Origin: Gammaproteobacteria bacterium
Lineage (GTDB): Bacteria > Pseudomonadota > Gammaproteobacteria > Xanthomonadales > SZUA-5
Reading direction: 5' to 3'
NCBI GenBank assembly: GCA_030430155.1
Contig: JAUIFV010000006.1
Span: forward strand, 1-64,000
Length of the DNA: 64,000 nt
Below, piece by piece: positions 28,821-38,096 of this stretch (the first letter of the stretch is position 1; the number at the start of each line of letters is the position of its first letter). The notes below the pieces were generated by a model. The model did no database searches. It was not told the origin of the DNA and saw only the letters and a program-made list of their open reading frames with translations. A program made the position numbers and the translations under genes.

Positions 28821-29912
28821 TCAGGCCGGGTATATCGCTCCCAGCACGCGCAGGCCGCGGGCGCCGGTGACCGACGGCAGGTTGCCGGGGCGGCCATCGA
28901 GGGCCTGCGCAGCCAGCCAGGCGAAAGCGCTGGCCTCAACGAAGTCGGGATCCAGCCCGTGCTCGGCCGTGGATTGCACCGCAATCGGGCTCAGCCTGCT
29001 GCGCAGCGCCGCCATCATGGTGGGATTGCGCACCCCGCCGCCGCAAACCAGCAGCTGCCCCGCGCTGGGCAGATGGTCCTCGAGCGCGCGCGTCACCGTT
29101 TCCACGCTTAGCGCCAGCAGCGTTGCCATCACATCCGCCGCGGCCAGCTCGGCGCCGGCCAGCTGCGCATCCAGCCAGGCGGCGTTGAAGTCTTCGCGAC
29201 CGCAGCTCTTCGGCGGCGGCAGCGCAAACCAGGGATCGGACAGCATCTGCTGAAGCAAGGCGTCGTTGACCTGGCCGGCGGCAGCGCAGGCGCCGTCGCT
29301 GTCGCACTCGCCCAGGCCGCAGCGCTGCGCCCACAGATCCATCAGCGCGTTGGCTGGGCCGGTGTCGAAGCCGCGCACCGGGCCGTTCACCGGCAGCAGG
29401 GTCAGATTGGCGATGCCGCCCAGATTGAGCACGGCGCGATCCTCGGCCGCGGCGAATACGTCGGCATGGAAGGCCGGCACTAGCGGCGCGCCCTGACCGC
29501 CAGCGGCCATATCGCGACGCCGAAAATCGGCCACCGTGGTGATGGCAGTGGCTTCGGCGATGCGGCTGGGGTCGCCGATCTGCCAGGTAAAGGCGGTCTC
29601 GGCGCGCGGGCGGTGACGGATGGTCTGGCCGTGGCTGCCGATCGATCGCACCCGCTCGGGGTCGACATGCTGTTCTGTCAGCAGCGCATTGGCCGCGGAC
29701 GCAAACGCTTCGCCAACCAGCGCATCCAGCGTGGCCAGCTCATCGACATCGGCTAGTGCGGCGCCGTTGATCAACGGCAGCAGCCGCTGGCGCAGCGACT
29801 CGGGGTAGGGATAGGTGCGTGCGGCCAGTACCGACAGCTGCGGATCAAGACGCACTAGCGCCGCATCAATGCCGTCGGCGCTGGTGCCGGAGATCAAGCC
29901 AAGGTAGAGCAT
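28821..29912 (-). CDS. anmK: Anhydro-N-acetylmuramic acid kinase
   Basis: LISGTSADGIDAALV, SIGSHGQTIRHRP, LNLGGIANLTLL, LLVCGGGVRNPTMM. Confidence 0.95.
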   Translation of the reverse strand: MLYLGLISGTSADGIDAALVRLDPQLSVLAARTYPYPESLRQRLLPLINGAALADVDELATLDALVGEAFASAANALLTEQHVDPERVRSIGSHGQTIRHRPRAETAFTWQIGDPSRIAEATAITTVADFRRRDMAAGGQGAPLVPAFHADVFAAAEDRAVLNLGGIANLTLLPVNGPVRGFDTGPANALMDLWAQRCGLGECDSDGACAAAGQVNDALLQQMLSDPWFALPPPKSCGREDFNAAWLDAQLAGAELAAADVMATLLALSVETVTRALEDHLPSAGQLLVCGGGVRNPTMMAALRSRLSPIAVQSTAEHGLDPDFVEASAFAWLAAQALDGRPGNLPSVTGARGLRVLGAIYPA

Positions 29913-29971
29913 CGGTTCCTGCTCTCCGGGGGGTAGTCATCAGCGCGCACCCGGCGCGCGCGGCAGCGCTC

Positions 29972-31465
29972 CTAGTTCGCCGCCAGCACGCTCTCCAGCG
30001 TCGTCAGCTGGGCGCGAGCGGCCTGCTGTTGGACCCGGAAGCTGGCCAGCTCGGTGCCGGTCAAGGGTTCCGGTCGCGGCATGGTCACGGTCAGCGGGTC
30101 GCGGTGTTTGCCTTTGACCCGGAACTCGTAGTGCAGATGCGGTGCGGTGGCCAGACCGGTCATGCCGACGTAGCCGATGGTTTGACCCTGGGTGACCTTC
30201 TGCCCCTTGCGCAGTCCCGGCGCGTGCCGCGACATGTGCGCATACAGGGTGGTGGTCTGCTTGCCGTGCAGTAGCTCGACGACCTTGCCGTAGCCGTTCA
30301 TGCGGCCCACGAACTTTACGGTGCCGTTGCCAGCGGCGCGAATCACGGTACCTGCAGGGGCCGCATAGTCGACGCCGCGATGGGCGCGCACCTTGCCCAA
30401 GATGGGGTGTTTGCGCGCCGCAGAGAATCGGCTGGAAATGCGGGTGAACTCCACCGGGGTGCGGATGAAGGCCTTGCGCAGGCTGCGTCCTTCGGCGTCG
30501 TAATAGTCCGCCAGCCCTTTGTTATTGCTGTAGCGGAAGGCTTCGTAGGACTTGCCCTGGTTGACGAAGCGGGCGGCGACGATGTCCCCATCGCGCAGGC
30601 GTACGCCGTCGCGGAAGATGCTTTGATAAACCACGGTGAAGCGGTCCCCCTGGCGCAGATCCAGCGCAAAATCGATGTCGTAGTTGAACACTTCGGCCAT
30701 CTTCAGCGTGGTGCGATCGGATATGCCAGCGTCGCTACCAGCCTGGAACAGCGAACTGGAAATCACCCCGCTGGCGTATTCCAGTCGGGTCTCCATTTTT
30801 CGCTCGATAATTTGTTCGACCAACTTATCGCCGGAAGCCTCGATCAGGATGCGACGGTCCTCGCCGCAGTCGAACTGCAGGCCAGCGAGCTTACCGTCGT
30901 CGCCAATCAGAAAGGCCAGCTGGTCGCCCGGATGGATCTGCACCAGCCTGGCGGTGTGCTCACTCAGCCCCACCACCCGGTGCACTTCGCCGCCACCCAG
31001 TCCCAACTCGGCAAAGATCTGGCCGAGGGTCTGGTTGCGCTGCACAGTGACCACGGTCCAGCCGTCATCGCCCATGCCGCGGGTGAAAAGGTCGTTCTCC
31101 AGGTTCGGCGCGCTCTCCAGCGGCAGCACGGTAACCTGGTCGGCGCTGGGCAGATCCAGCGGCAGTTCCAGCCGCGGAATGACGAAACTATCGGTGTCGG
31201 CGACGCGCGCACGTGCCGGATCGAGCATCAGCCCTACGCCGACCACCATGAATGCCGATAGCACCGCCATCGACAATCGACCATGTTTGTGAGCGTGCAC
31301 GCGGGCGTTCGACAGCACTTTGCCGACGCGGTTTGGAGCCTTTGATGGAGCCGGGTTTTCGCTGCGATGGCGAACGGCTTGCGGATGATCAGGGTCGCGA
31401 GGAGGGTGACACGATCGCGGCTCGTAGATCACAGGCCGACTCCAGTTGATGTTGGCGCGCAACAC
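29972..31465 (-). CDS. M23 family peptidoglycan metallopeptidase (OapA-like N-terminus)
   Basis: HRGVDYAAPAGTVIRAAGNGTVKFVGR...LLHGKQTTTLYAHMSR...ATAPHLHYEFRVKG. Confidence 0.93.
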   Translation of the reverse strand: MLRANINWSRPVIYEPRSCHPPRDPDHPQAVRHRSENPAPSKAPNRVGKVLSNARVHAHKHGRLSMAVLSAFMVVGVGLMLDPARARVADTDSFVIPRLELPLDLPSADQVTVLPLESAPNLENDLFTRGMGDDGWTVVTVQRNQTLGQIFAELGLGGGEVHRVVGLSEHTARLVQIHPGDQLAFLIGDDGKLAGLQFDCGEDRRILIEASGDKLVEQIIERKMETRLEYASGVISSSLFQAGSDAGISDRTTLKMAEVFNYDIDFALDLRQGDRFTVVYQSIFRDGVRLRDGDIVAARFVNQGKSYEAFRYSNNKGLADYYDAEGRSLRKAFIRTPVEFTRISSRFSAARKHPILGKVRAHRGVDYAAPAGTVIRAAGNGTVKFVGRMNGYGKVVELLHGKQTTTLYAHMSRHAPGLRKGQKVTQGQTIGYVGMTGLATAPHLHYEFRVKGKHRDPLTVTMPRPEPLTGTELASFRVQQQAARAQLTTLESVLAAN

Positions 31466-31566
31466 TAGCCAAACGTCAGCATTTCGTCAAAGCTAAAAAT
31501 TTCGTTAAGTCGCGGTTCTGGTTCACATTTTCCAGGATCGGGGGCTGTGGTGTGGGTGCAACAGCG

Positions 31567-31594
31567 AGGGCCCAGGGCTTAGGGCACAGGGCCA
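31567..31594 (+). repeat. Heptad array, single arm, copy G
   Basis: agggcccagggcttagggcacagggcc. Confidence 0.7.
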
Positions 31595-31675
31595 AGGCGA
31601 TTGGATCGGCGCACCTGGATAAGGCGAACAGGTGCCGCGGCGAACCTTCCGCGCTAAACTTTGCGCTCTCTACGT

Positions 31676-31751
31676 GCTGGTGTAGCTCAATTGGTAGAGC
31701 ACTCGATTTGTAATCGAGCGGTTGGGGGTTCAATTCCCTTCACCAGCACCA
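31676..31751 (+). tRNA. tRNA-Thr (anticodon TGT), CCA encoded
   Basis: Cloverleaf GCTGGTGTAGCTCAATTGGTAGAGCACTCGATTTGTAATCGAGCGGTTGGGGGTTCAATTCCCTTCACCAGCACCA. Confidence 0.96.
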
Positions 31752-31790
31752 TTATGAAGCTGAAGTGTCGCCAAGCTCTTGCCCTCAGCC

Positions 31791-32450
31791 CTAAAAACAA
31801 GGTATGGGTCTAGCCCCCAGGCGCGCCAGTGCCGGCAGCTGACGCCATTGTTCGCCGGCCTCAGCAAGCGGGTCGAAATCGATCCAGAACTGCTCCTGGT
31901 TGTCGGCGCGTTCGCCAAGGCTGGCTCTGAAGCCCAGCGCCTCGACCTGCTGCAGGCGTCGGCGGGCGTTGTCTTCCTGGCGGAACAATCCCAGTGAGAT
32001 GGTGTTCTCCTGGTCGCCGGCGGTGACTACGTAGTAATCGCGCAGTCCCGCGGCAGAGAGCTGGCGGGCGGCGGTCAGGGCCTGGTCGCGGCTGTCGTAG
32101 GCGGGTAGATAGACGCTGTAGCCGCGCACGACGCGAACGTTGTTGCGACGCACTTGCAGCCTCGCGGTGAGTGCATTGAGCGAATCTGTGGTTCTGGCCA
32201 GTTCGCGCTCGTCGACCAGCGGGCCGGTGCTGTAGCAGACCCCGCTGCCGGGATTGGCGGCGGCAGCCGCCTGACTGGACGCGGCGGCCTGACTCATCGC
32301 GATCGCATCGCGTTCGGACAGCAGCACCAGCGCCGGCACGCCGGAATCGGTGGGGGTGAACGGCACTTTGGGCACGGTCGGACGCAGCAGCCACCAGGCG
32401 CCGGTGGCCACGTTCAGTATCAGCAGCAGCAGGAACAGCACCCGGGTCAA
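31791..32450 (-). CDS. SPOR domain-containing protein
   Basis: TM helix near N-terminus; YSVYLPAYDSRDQALTAARQLSAAGLRDYYVV...SLGLFRQEDNARRRLQQVEALGF. Confidence 0.75.
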   Translation of the reverse strand: MTRVLFLLLLILNVATGAWWLLRPTVPKVPFTPTDSGVPALVLLSERDAIAMSQAAASSQAAAAANPGSGVCYSTGPLVDERELARTTDSLNALTARLQVRRNNVRVVRGYSVYLPAYDSRDQALTAARQLSAAGLRDYYVVTAGDQENTISLGLFRQEDNARRRLQQVEALGFRASLGERADNQEQFWIDFDPLAEAGEQWRQLPALARLGARPIPCF

Positions 32451-32521
32451 GGAAGCGGCTCGATGGAGGTTGGGCGCATTCTAATTGGAGATCCCTGGCG
32501 CGCGGACTGGTCGCTCGCGGG

Positions 32522-32703
32522 CTAGCCCGCAGTTTCATGAGTCTTCTACTGCGGCCGCCGGAGAGCCGTTGTGGCGCGATCTGCTCCCTACAATCGACTC
32601 GACGTACTGTTCAAGTACGCCTTCATCGATTTCCGCATCCGCGGACCGCACCACAACGGCTCTCCGACGCCCTCGCTACGAACACCATGAAACTGCGGGC
32701 TAG
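32522..32703 (-). mobile_element. Hairpin MITE-like repeat, copy 1 (CTAG-bounded)
   Basis: ctagcccgcagtttcatg ... catgaaactgcgggctag (18-bp perfect ends); core shared with 43957-44140 and 53670-53854. Confidence 0.85.
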
Positions 32704-32804
32704 AGTCGCGCTGCGGCCGTCACTTTAACCAATGCGCCGTGGAATCTCAGCTCTAGGGAGTCCCAAGCCGGAATTCTTCACGATAGAAGGCTCGCCCTCA
32801 GACC

Positions 32805-33587
32805 TCAGCCCTCAACAAAGCAATCGGCGTAGCGCGCCAGCCCCTCCAGCACCAGATCGGGCAGAAGTTCGGCGCCGGTCAAGGCATCGGCCAATTGCGG
32901 CGCGTCGCCGCCGGTGAGCAGCAGCCTGGCGTCCATTGCAGCGTACTGCTCCCGACGCAAAGCTATGGCACCGCAGGCGGCGGCGAGTATGCCGCTTTCG
33001 ATCGCCAGGGCGGTGTCGCTGCCGAGCTGATTGAGCGCCAAGCTCGGCGGTGCTATCGCCTCGCCCAGGCTGGCGGTGCCGCGACCCAGCGACTGACGCA
33101 TCAGCGCCAAACCGGGCGCGATGCTGCCGCCCAGATGGGTGCCGTCGGCGGCAAGCACGTCGATGGTCAGCGCGGTGCCCGCGTCCACCACCAACAGCGC
33201 TCGCGCCGGATAGCGGACACGGCCGCCGAGCAGCGCCAGAAAGCGGTCCACGCCGAGCCGCCGCGGCTGCGCGTAGGCGTTACGGATTCCGTCCATCGCT
33301 GCTGGACTGTGGGCGCGGAAAAGCGGCGCGGAAGTGACCGTGCTCAGGTCCACGGCCAGCCGTTCGGCGCCTGCGCCGGCAACACTGGACAGCCAGACCT
33401 CGTCGAACGCCTGGCCACCGATGGCGGCCAGCAGCGCGGCGCAGTGGCCATCTTGGTGCGGCGCACGACCGGCGCGGCTCAAGCTGATGGCGGCGCCGGC
33501 GCGCGGCTGCTGCGTGGCCCACTTCAGCTGGCTGTTGCCCAGGTCGATCAGCAGTCGCGATGCGTGGTGGTCCATCGCCCTAGTCAT
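32805..33587 (-). CDS. coaX: Type III pantothenate kinase
   Basis: LLIDLGNSQLKWA, LGVDRFLALLGGR, LVVDAGTALTIDVL, GGSIAPGLALM. Confidence 0.93.
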   Translation of the reverse strand: MTRAMDHHASRLLIDLGNSQLKWATQQPRAGAAISLSRAGRAPHQDGHCAALLAAIGGQAFDEVWLSSVAGAGAERLAVDLSTVTSAPLFRAHSPAAMDGIRNAYAQPRRLGVDRFLALLGGRVRYPARALLVVDAGTALTIDVLAADGTHLGGSIAPGLALMRQSLGRGTASLGEAIAPPSLALNQLGSDTALAIESGILAAACGAIALRREQYAAMDARLLLTGGDAPQLADALTGAELLPDLVLEGLARYADCFVEG

Positions 33588-34543
33588 CCCATGCGATCGC
33601 TCATTGTGCCAAGCGCAGCCCATTGCCCGTCGGTTCGCACAACGCGCATCACCTCAGCAGCATCGAGCAAGCGTGTACCCTGCGCGGTCTGCAGGCGCAA
33701 TCGGCCGCTGCTGTCGACCGAGTCGGCGATGCCCTCGACCAGCGCGCCGGACTGGCGGACCTGCAGGCGCTGCCCATACAGGCTGTCCAGCTGGCGCCAA
33801 CGGGCCAGCCACTGCGCGCAGTGGCCGTCGGCCAGGGCCTGTAGCGCATCAAGCATGCACAAGCACAGCCGAGCCAGCAGCTCGCTGCGATCGGGCAGGC
33901 GCGGGCAGAGTTCGGCCAGGTCGGTCGCGGCGCGGTCGATCTGCGCCTTGGCTGCCGGCGGCAGCCGCCAGTTGATGCCGGCGCCGATGTGCGCACGCAG
34001 CCCGCAACCGCGGTGCGACAGCTCCACCAGCAGCCCGCCCAGCTTGCGCCCTTCGACGACGATGTCGTTGGGCCACTTCAGCTCTGCCGGCACGCCCAGC
34101 TCGCGCAGCTGCTCGGCGAGTGCCACTCCCAGCAGCAGCGGCAGAGTCGGCAGCGCTGACGGCGCGCCTTGCGCACGCACCGCCAGCGCGATGTAGTAGT
34201 TGCCGCTGAGCGGCGACTGCCAGCGCCGGCCTTGGCGGCCACGTCCGGCCCACTGCCATTCGCTGATCAGCGCGTAGGGTCGGTCGATACTGACGCCCTG
34301 CAAGCCGTCCAGGGTGGAGGGGCAACCCCAGCGCAGATCCAGATGCATGCGCTCAGCAAGGATGGCGATGATGCGCTGTTCGTCCAACGGCGGCGGTGGG
34401 TAGTCCCAGTCCACCCCGGCGCGGAGCAGATCGCGGCGTGCTCGGCGGGTCGCCACGATTCGCTTTGGGCGCGGAGTCGCGTCGGCGTCGGCCTTGGTCA
34501 GCGTGGCGAGATAGGCACGCGCGGCTTGCTGGCGGCGGATCAC
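33584..34543 (-). CDS. birA: Biotin--[acetyl-CoA-carboxylase] ligase BirA
   Basis: SEWQWAGRGRQGRRWQSPLSGNYYIAL, LKWPNDIVVEGRKLGGLLVE, GAGINW. Confidence 0.93.
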   Translation of the reverse strand: MIRRQQAARAYLATLTKADADATPRPKRIVATRRARRDLLRAGVDWDYPPPPLDEQRIIAILAERMHLDLRWGCPSTLDGLQGVSIDRPYALISEWQWAGRGRQGRRWQSPLSGNYYIALAVRAQGAPSALPTLPLLLGVALAEQLRELGVPAELKWPNDIVVEGRKLGGLLVELSHRGCGLRAHIGAGINWRLPPAAKAQIDRAATDLAELCPRLPDRSELLARLCLCMLDALQALADGHCAQWLARWRQLDSLYGQRLQVRQSGALVEGIADSVDSSGRLRLQTAQGTRLLDAAEVMRVVRTDGQWAALGTMSDRMG

Positions 34544-35193
34544 TTGCCGCCGGGCCGGCGCGGCAGCAGCCGGACCTTCTCAAAGCAATGCTCTTCGCCG
34601 GCCCAGACCCGGCGCAGATTGCCGCGGTGCATCCAGACCACCAACGCGGCCGCGAGCAGGCAGATCAGCAGCGCCGGTCCGCTGCCGACCAGCGCCCAGT
34701 ACAGCAGCGGCAGACTAAGCGCCGCGCACACCGTGGCCAGCCCGACGTAGCCGGTCGCAAACAGCACCGTCAGCCACACCGCGAAGGCGAGCAGAGTGAC
34801 CAGCGGCAGCACGGTCAGCAGCCCACCGAACAGGGTGCCGGCGCCCTTGCCGCCGCGAAAGCCATGCCAGATCGGGAAGCAGTGGCCGTGGGCGGCAAAC
34901 AGCACACAGGCCAGCGCCGCCGAGAGCGGATCCAGGCTCATCGGCCCGGGCCAGATGATCTTGGCAATCAGCAGCGCGGCGAGCATGCCCTTGCCCAGAT
35001 CGATCACTGCGGTGGCCAGGGCGAAACGCCAGCCTTGGGTGCGCAGCGCATTGGTGGCGCCAGCGTTGCCGCTGCCGCTGCGGCGGATGTCGACGCCGAA
35101 CAGCTTGCCGACCAGCAGGCTGCCGCTGAGGCTGCCGAGCAGGTAGGCAAGCAGCCAGGAAAGCAAATGCGAGGTCACGCTGGCGCCTGCCAA
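34540..35193 (-). CDS. plsY: Acyl-phosphate:glycerol-3-phosphate acyltransferase PlsY
   Basis: YLLGSLSGSLLVGKLFGVDIRRSGSGNAGATNALR; FRGGKGAGTLFG. Confidence 0.95.
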   Translation of the reverse strand: MAGASVTSHLLSWLLAYLLGSLSGSLLVGKLFGVDIRRSGSGNAGATNALRTQGWRFALATAVIDLGKGMLAALLIAKIIWPGPMSLDPLSAALACVLFAAHGHCFPIWHGFRGGKGAGTLFGGLLTVLPLVTLLAFAVWLTVLFATGYVGLATVCAALSLPLLYWALVGSGPALLICLLAAALVVWMHRGNLRRVWAGEEHCFEKVRLLPRRPGGK

Positions 35194-37001
35194 TCCTGCA
35201 GCGCAATCACCACCGTGCCGGGACCGGCGTGAGCGCCTACCGCGGGCCCGGTTTCACTGATCCAGGCCGCACTCAGCTTGGGCAGCTCAGCCCGCAGCAG
35301 GCGCAGGCACTGCTCGGCGTCGGCGTGTGCATCGCAATGGCTGACCATCGCCCGCGCCTTGCTCAAGCCCTGCCAGGGTCTGGCCGTGGCACGCACGAAC
35401 TTGTGCAGCGCCGCCTCGCGGCTGCCGAAATGCAGGCCCGCCGGCTTGATCTTGCCACCCCGATTGGCGATGCGAATGCGCGCGTGCAGGGCGCGGGCCA
35501 CCGGGACGGTCCAGCCCGGCATGCGTCCGCCGCGAGCGCCATAGCTCAAGTCCTCGACCAGCGCATAGGTGCGGGTGCGCGGCATCATCGCCTGCACCGC
35601 CGCGACGATGGCCGGAGCATCCAGGCCGCGCTGCGCCGCTTCGGCGGCGTACATCGCCAGCAGCGCCTGTCCTGATGACACGTTTAATGAGTCGATGGGA
35701 GTGATGCGTGGCGTAAAGGACTTGGCCGCCAGCAGCGCCGCCTGATAGGTGCCGGACAGTCGGCTGGAGATGTGCACGCTGACCACGCCCTGATGGTGGT
35801 CATCGAGCAGTTCGAACTGGCGGCGGAAATCGATCGCGGGCGGCTGTGAGGTTCGCGGTACCTCCCCGCCGCGCATCCGCGCGTAGAGCTCGGCCGGGCG
35901 CATGGTGATCTTGTCCAGATAGTCCTCTTCACCGAATCCCACCCGCACTGGCACCACCAGGATGCCCAGTCGCTGACATTCGCTCTCGGGCAGATCGGCT
36001 GCCGAGTCGGTGACCACCGCGATCTTGGTCAAACGCTGGCGGGCACGCTGCTGTGCGCGCATGTCGTCGGCCTTGCGCGCGCTGACCCTGCCCAGCGGTA
36101 GCAGCGCGTCGAACAATTCGCCGGGCTGATCCAGATGCGCATGCAGCCGCAGCTTGTCACCGCCGCCGACCACCACCAGCGAATCCATGGCCAGATCGGC
36201 GATCAGCTTGCGGGCGGCCGCCGGATCCAGATCGCTGCCTTCCACCACGCACTCGGTGCAGTAGCGGTACTCGCTATCGGCGTGCATCTCTGGCAGGGGC
36301 GTCAGCGTCTCGGCGGCGGCCGCGTTGGCGGCGCTGTCAACCGCCTTGCGGCCGCGATCCACGTAGTCATTGACCCCCTGCAGGAAATCCACGAAGCCCT
36401 GCGCGCCGGCGTCGACCACCCCGGCTCGGCGCAGCACGGCCAGCTGATCCGGGGTATGCGCCAGCGAAGCCTGGGCCGAGCGCAGCGCATCGCTAAGGAG
36501 CACGCGCAGATCGCGAACGCCGCGATCCACCGACTGCTGCAGCGCCTCGGCGTAGTCGGTAATCACGCTAAGCACGGTGCCTTCGCGTGGCTCGGCGATC
36601 GCCGCGCGGGCTTGGCCGGCGGCATGCCGAGCGGCCTTGGCCAGCGTCACCGCGCCCAGCCGCGCTTGGTCCTTGCAGGCCTGCGCCAGACCGTGGAAGA
36701 ACTGCGCGACGATCGCGCCGGAGTTGCCACGTGCACCGTCCAGCGTGACCTGCGCCGCCACCGCCAAGACCGCATCGGAACCGGCCGCGCGCAGCGGTGC
36801 GATCCCGTCTATCAATGCCTCCATGGTGAAGGCCAGGTTGGTGCCGGTGTCGCCGTCGGCAACCGGGAAAACGTTGATTCGATTCAGCCGCTCGCGATCG
36901 CGCTGCACCTTACGCGCACCAGCGATCAAGGCGCGACGCAGCGCCCAACCGCTGACGTCGGGCAAAGGGGCGAGCGCATTGGCGGTCGGGGCAATGCTCA
37001 T
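35175..37001 (-). CDS. DAK2(DhaL)/FakA-like and DegV(FakB)-like fusion protein
   Basis: NRINVFPVADGDTGTNLAFTM and LDGARGNSGAIVAQFF (DhaL), YCTECVVEG...DSLVVVGGGDKLRLHAHLDQPGELF (FakA-like middle), KIAVVTDSAADLPESECQRLGILVVPV...TSQPPAIDF (DegV). Start at 37001; the upstream ORF extension is unlikely. Confidence 0.88.
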   Translation of the reverse strand: MSIAPTANALAPLPDVSGWALRRALIAGARKVQRDRERLNRINVFPVADGDTGTNLAFTMEALIDGIAPLRAAGSDAVLAVAAQVTLDGARGNSGAIVAQFFHGLAQACKDQARLGAVTLAKAARHAAGQARAAIAEPREGTVLSVITDYAEALQQSVDRGVRDLRVLLSDALRSAQASLAHTPDQLAVLRRAGVVDAGAQGFVDFLQGVNDYVDRGRKAVDSAANAAAAETLTPLPEMHADSEYRYCTECVVEGSDLDPAAARKLIADLAMDSLVVVGGGDKLRLHAHLDQPGELFDALLPLGRVSARKADDMRAQQRARQRLTKIAVVTDSAADLPESECQRLGILVVPVRVGFGEEDYLDKITMRPAELYARMRGGEVPRTSQPPAIDFRRQFELLDDHHQGVVSVHISSRLSGTYQAALLAAKSFTPRITPIDSLNVSSGQALLAMYAAEAAQRGLDAPAIVAAVQAMMPRTRTYALVEDLSYGARGGRMPGWTVPVARALHARIRIANRGGKIKPAGLHFGSREAALHKFVRATARPWQGLSKARAMVSHCDAHADAEQCLRLLRAELPKLSAAWISETGPAVGAHAGPGTVVIALQDWQAPA

Positions 37002-37308
37002 GCGGCGGTCGGCACCGGATGCAGCGAAGGGGTGAGTGTAACCAAGCGGCGGCGTGAGTCCCTCGCCCGATGGCGTCTTCGTCTTGTAAAAAAGTGGACT
37101 GCGCACACCAATGCATTGCCGCAGCGGTTGCGGGGTCGGACCGGTGAAGCCTTGGTGAAATAGGCCAGTGTTCGGCGCGAGTGTACGGTTGTCCGCGAGC
37201 GGACACCCGTACAGTCCTTGGCTACTCAATAGAAACAATCACTTAGCGCAGTGAATCGCTGGCATGAGACATGCATGACTTATGGCAATCTCGAATGGGG
37301 CAGTCGCT

Positions 37309-37512
37309 GTGACCAAGTTCAAGTTCAAACTGGGTGTGGGTTTGCTGGCAGCCTTCGGCGCCGTGGGCGCCCTGGCCTTGACCGACTTGTCCCCGGCGGT
37401 CGACTCGGCGAAGCTGCTGTCGGGCTGTCTGGATACGCCAGCGGCTAGCGCCTCCAGCGGCGAAAGCGGCTCCAGCAACTGGCAGTCCTTCCTGCCCGGG
37501 ATGCTCAAGTAG
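37309..37512 (+). CDS. Small hypothetical protein with N-terminal hydrophobic segment
   Basis: VTKFKFKLGVGLLAAFGAVGALALTDLSPAVDSAK...; start could be 37282. Confidence 0.4.
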   Translation: MTKFKFKLGVGLLAAFGAVGALALTDLSPAVDSAKLLSGCLDTPAASASSGESGSSNWQSFLPGMLK

Positions 37513-37538
37513 TACCCCTTGGCGCGACAGCGGACTCG

Positions 37539-38087
37539 GTGACTCCGACCCTGCTGCCTAAAACCGACCAGGCCACCGTGGCCTGGAAGAACGGCGGCGG
37601 TCAGACCCGCCAGCTGCTGTGCTGGCCCAAGCAAGGCGATGGCAGCGATTTTCGCTGGCGACTGTCAGTGGCGCGCATCGACCGCGACGGTCCCTTCTCG
37701 GCCTTTCCTGGCTACCAACGCTGCCTGATTCTGCTCGATGGCGCCGGCATGGCGCTGCGCTTTGCCAGCGGTGATGTCCGCGTTGACGCTGAGCAACCAC
37801 GGATCGATTTCGATGGCGCGCAGGCGCCGGGCTGCAGGCTGCTGGACGGCCCCACCAGCGATTTCAACCTGATCATCAGGGACGCTGACTACTACAGCGT
37901 GGAAACCATCGAGCTGGACGGTAACTGGTCCGCCAGCGTCGAGTCCGGGCACTTGTTGGCGCTTTATCTGTGCAGCGGCCAGGCCAGCTGTGCCGAGGGC
38001 GCGCTCAATGCCGGTGACCTGTACTACGGCAGCGCGCTGCGGCTTACAGGCAGCGGCCAGGCCCTGGTATTGCGACTGCCGATGTAG
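37539..38087 (+). CDS. HutD family protein
   Basis: TVAWKNGGGQTRQLLCWP...FRWRLSVARIDRDGPFSAFPGYQRCLILLDGAGMAL; GTG start. Confidence 0.87.
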   Translation: MTPTLLPKTDQATVAWKNGGGQTRQLLCWPKQGDGSDFRWRLSVARIDRDGPFSAFPGYQRCLILLDGAGMALRFASGDVRVDAEQPRIDFDGAQAPGCRLLDGPTSDFNLIIRDADYYSVETIELDGNWSASVESGHLLALYLCSGQASCAEGALNAGDLYYGSALRLTGSGQALVLRLPM

Positions 38088-38096
38088 CCCGCGCAC

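Noticed and set aside
37239-37634. 131-aa − strand ORF
   Set aside because: Overlaps the start of the HutD gene and has no recognisable motif or conserved context.
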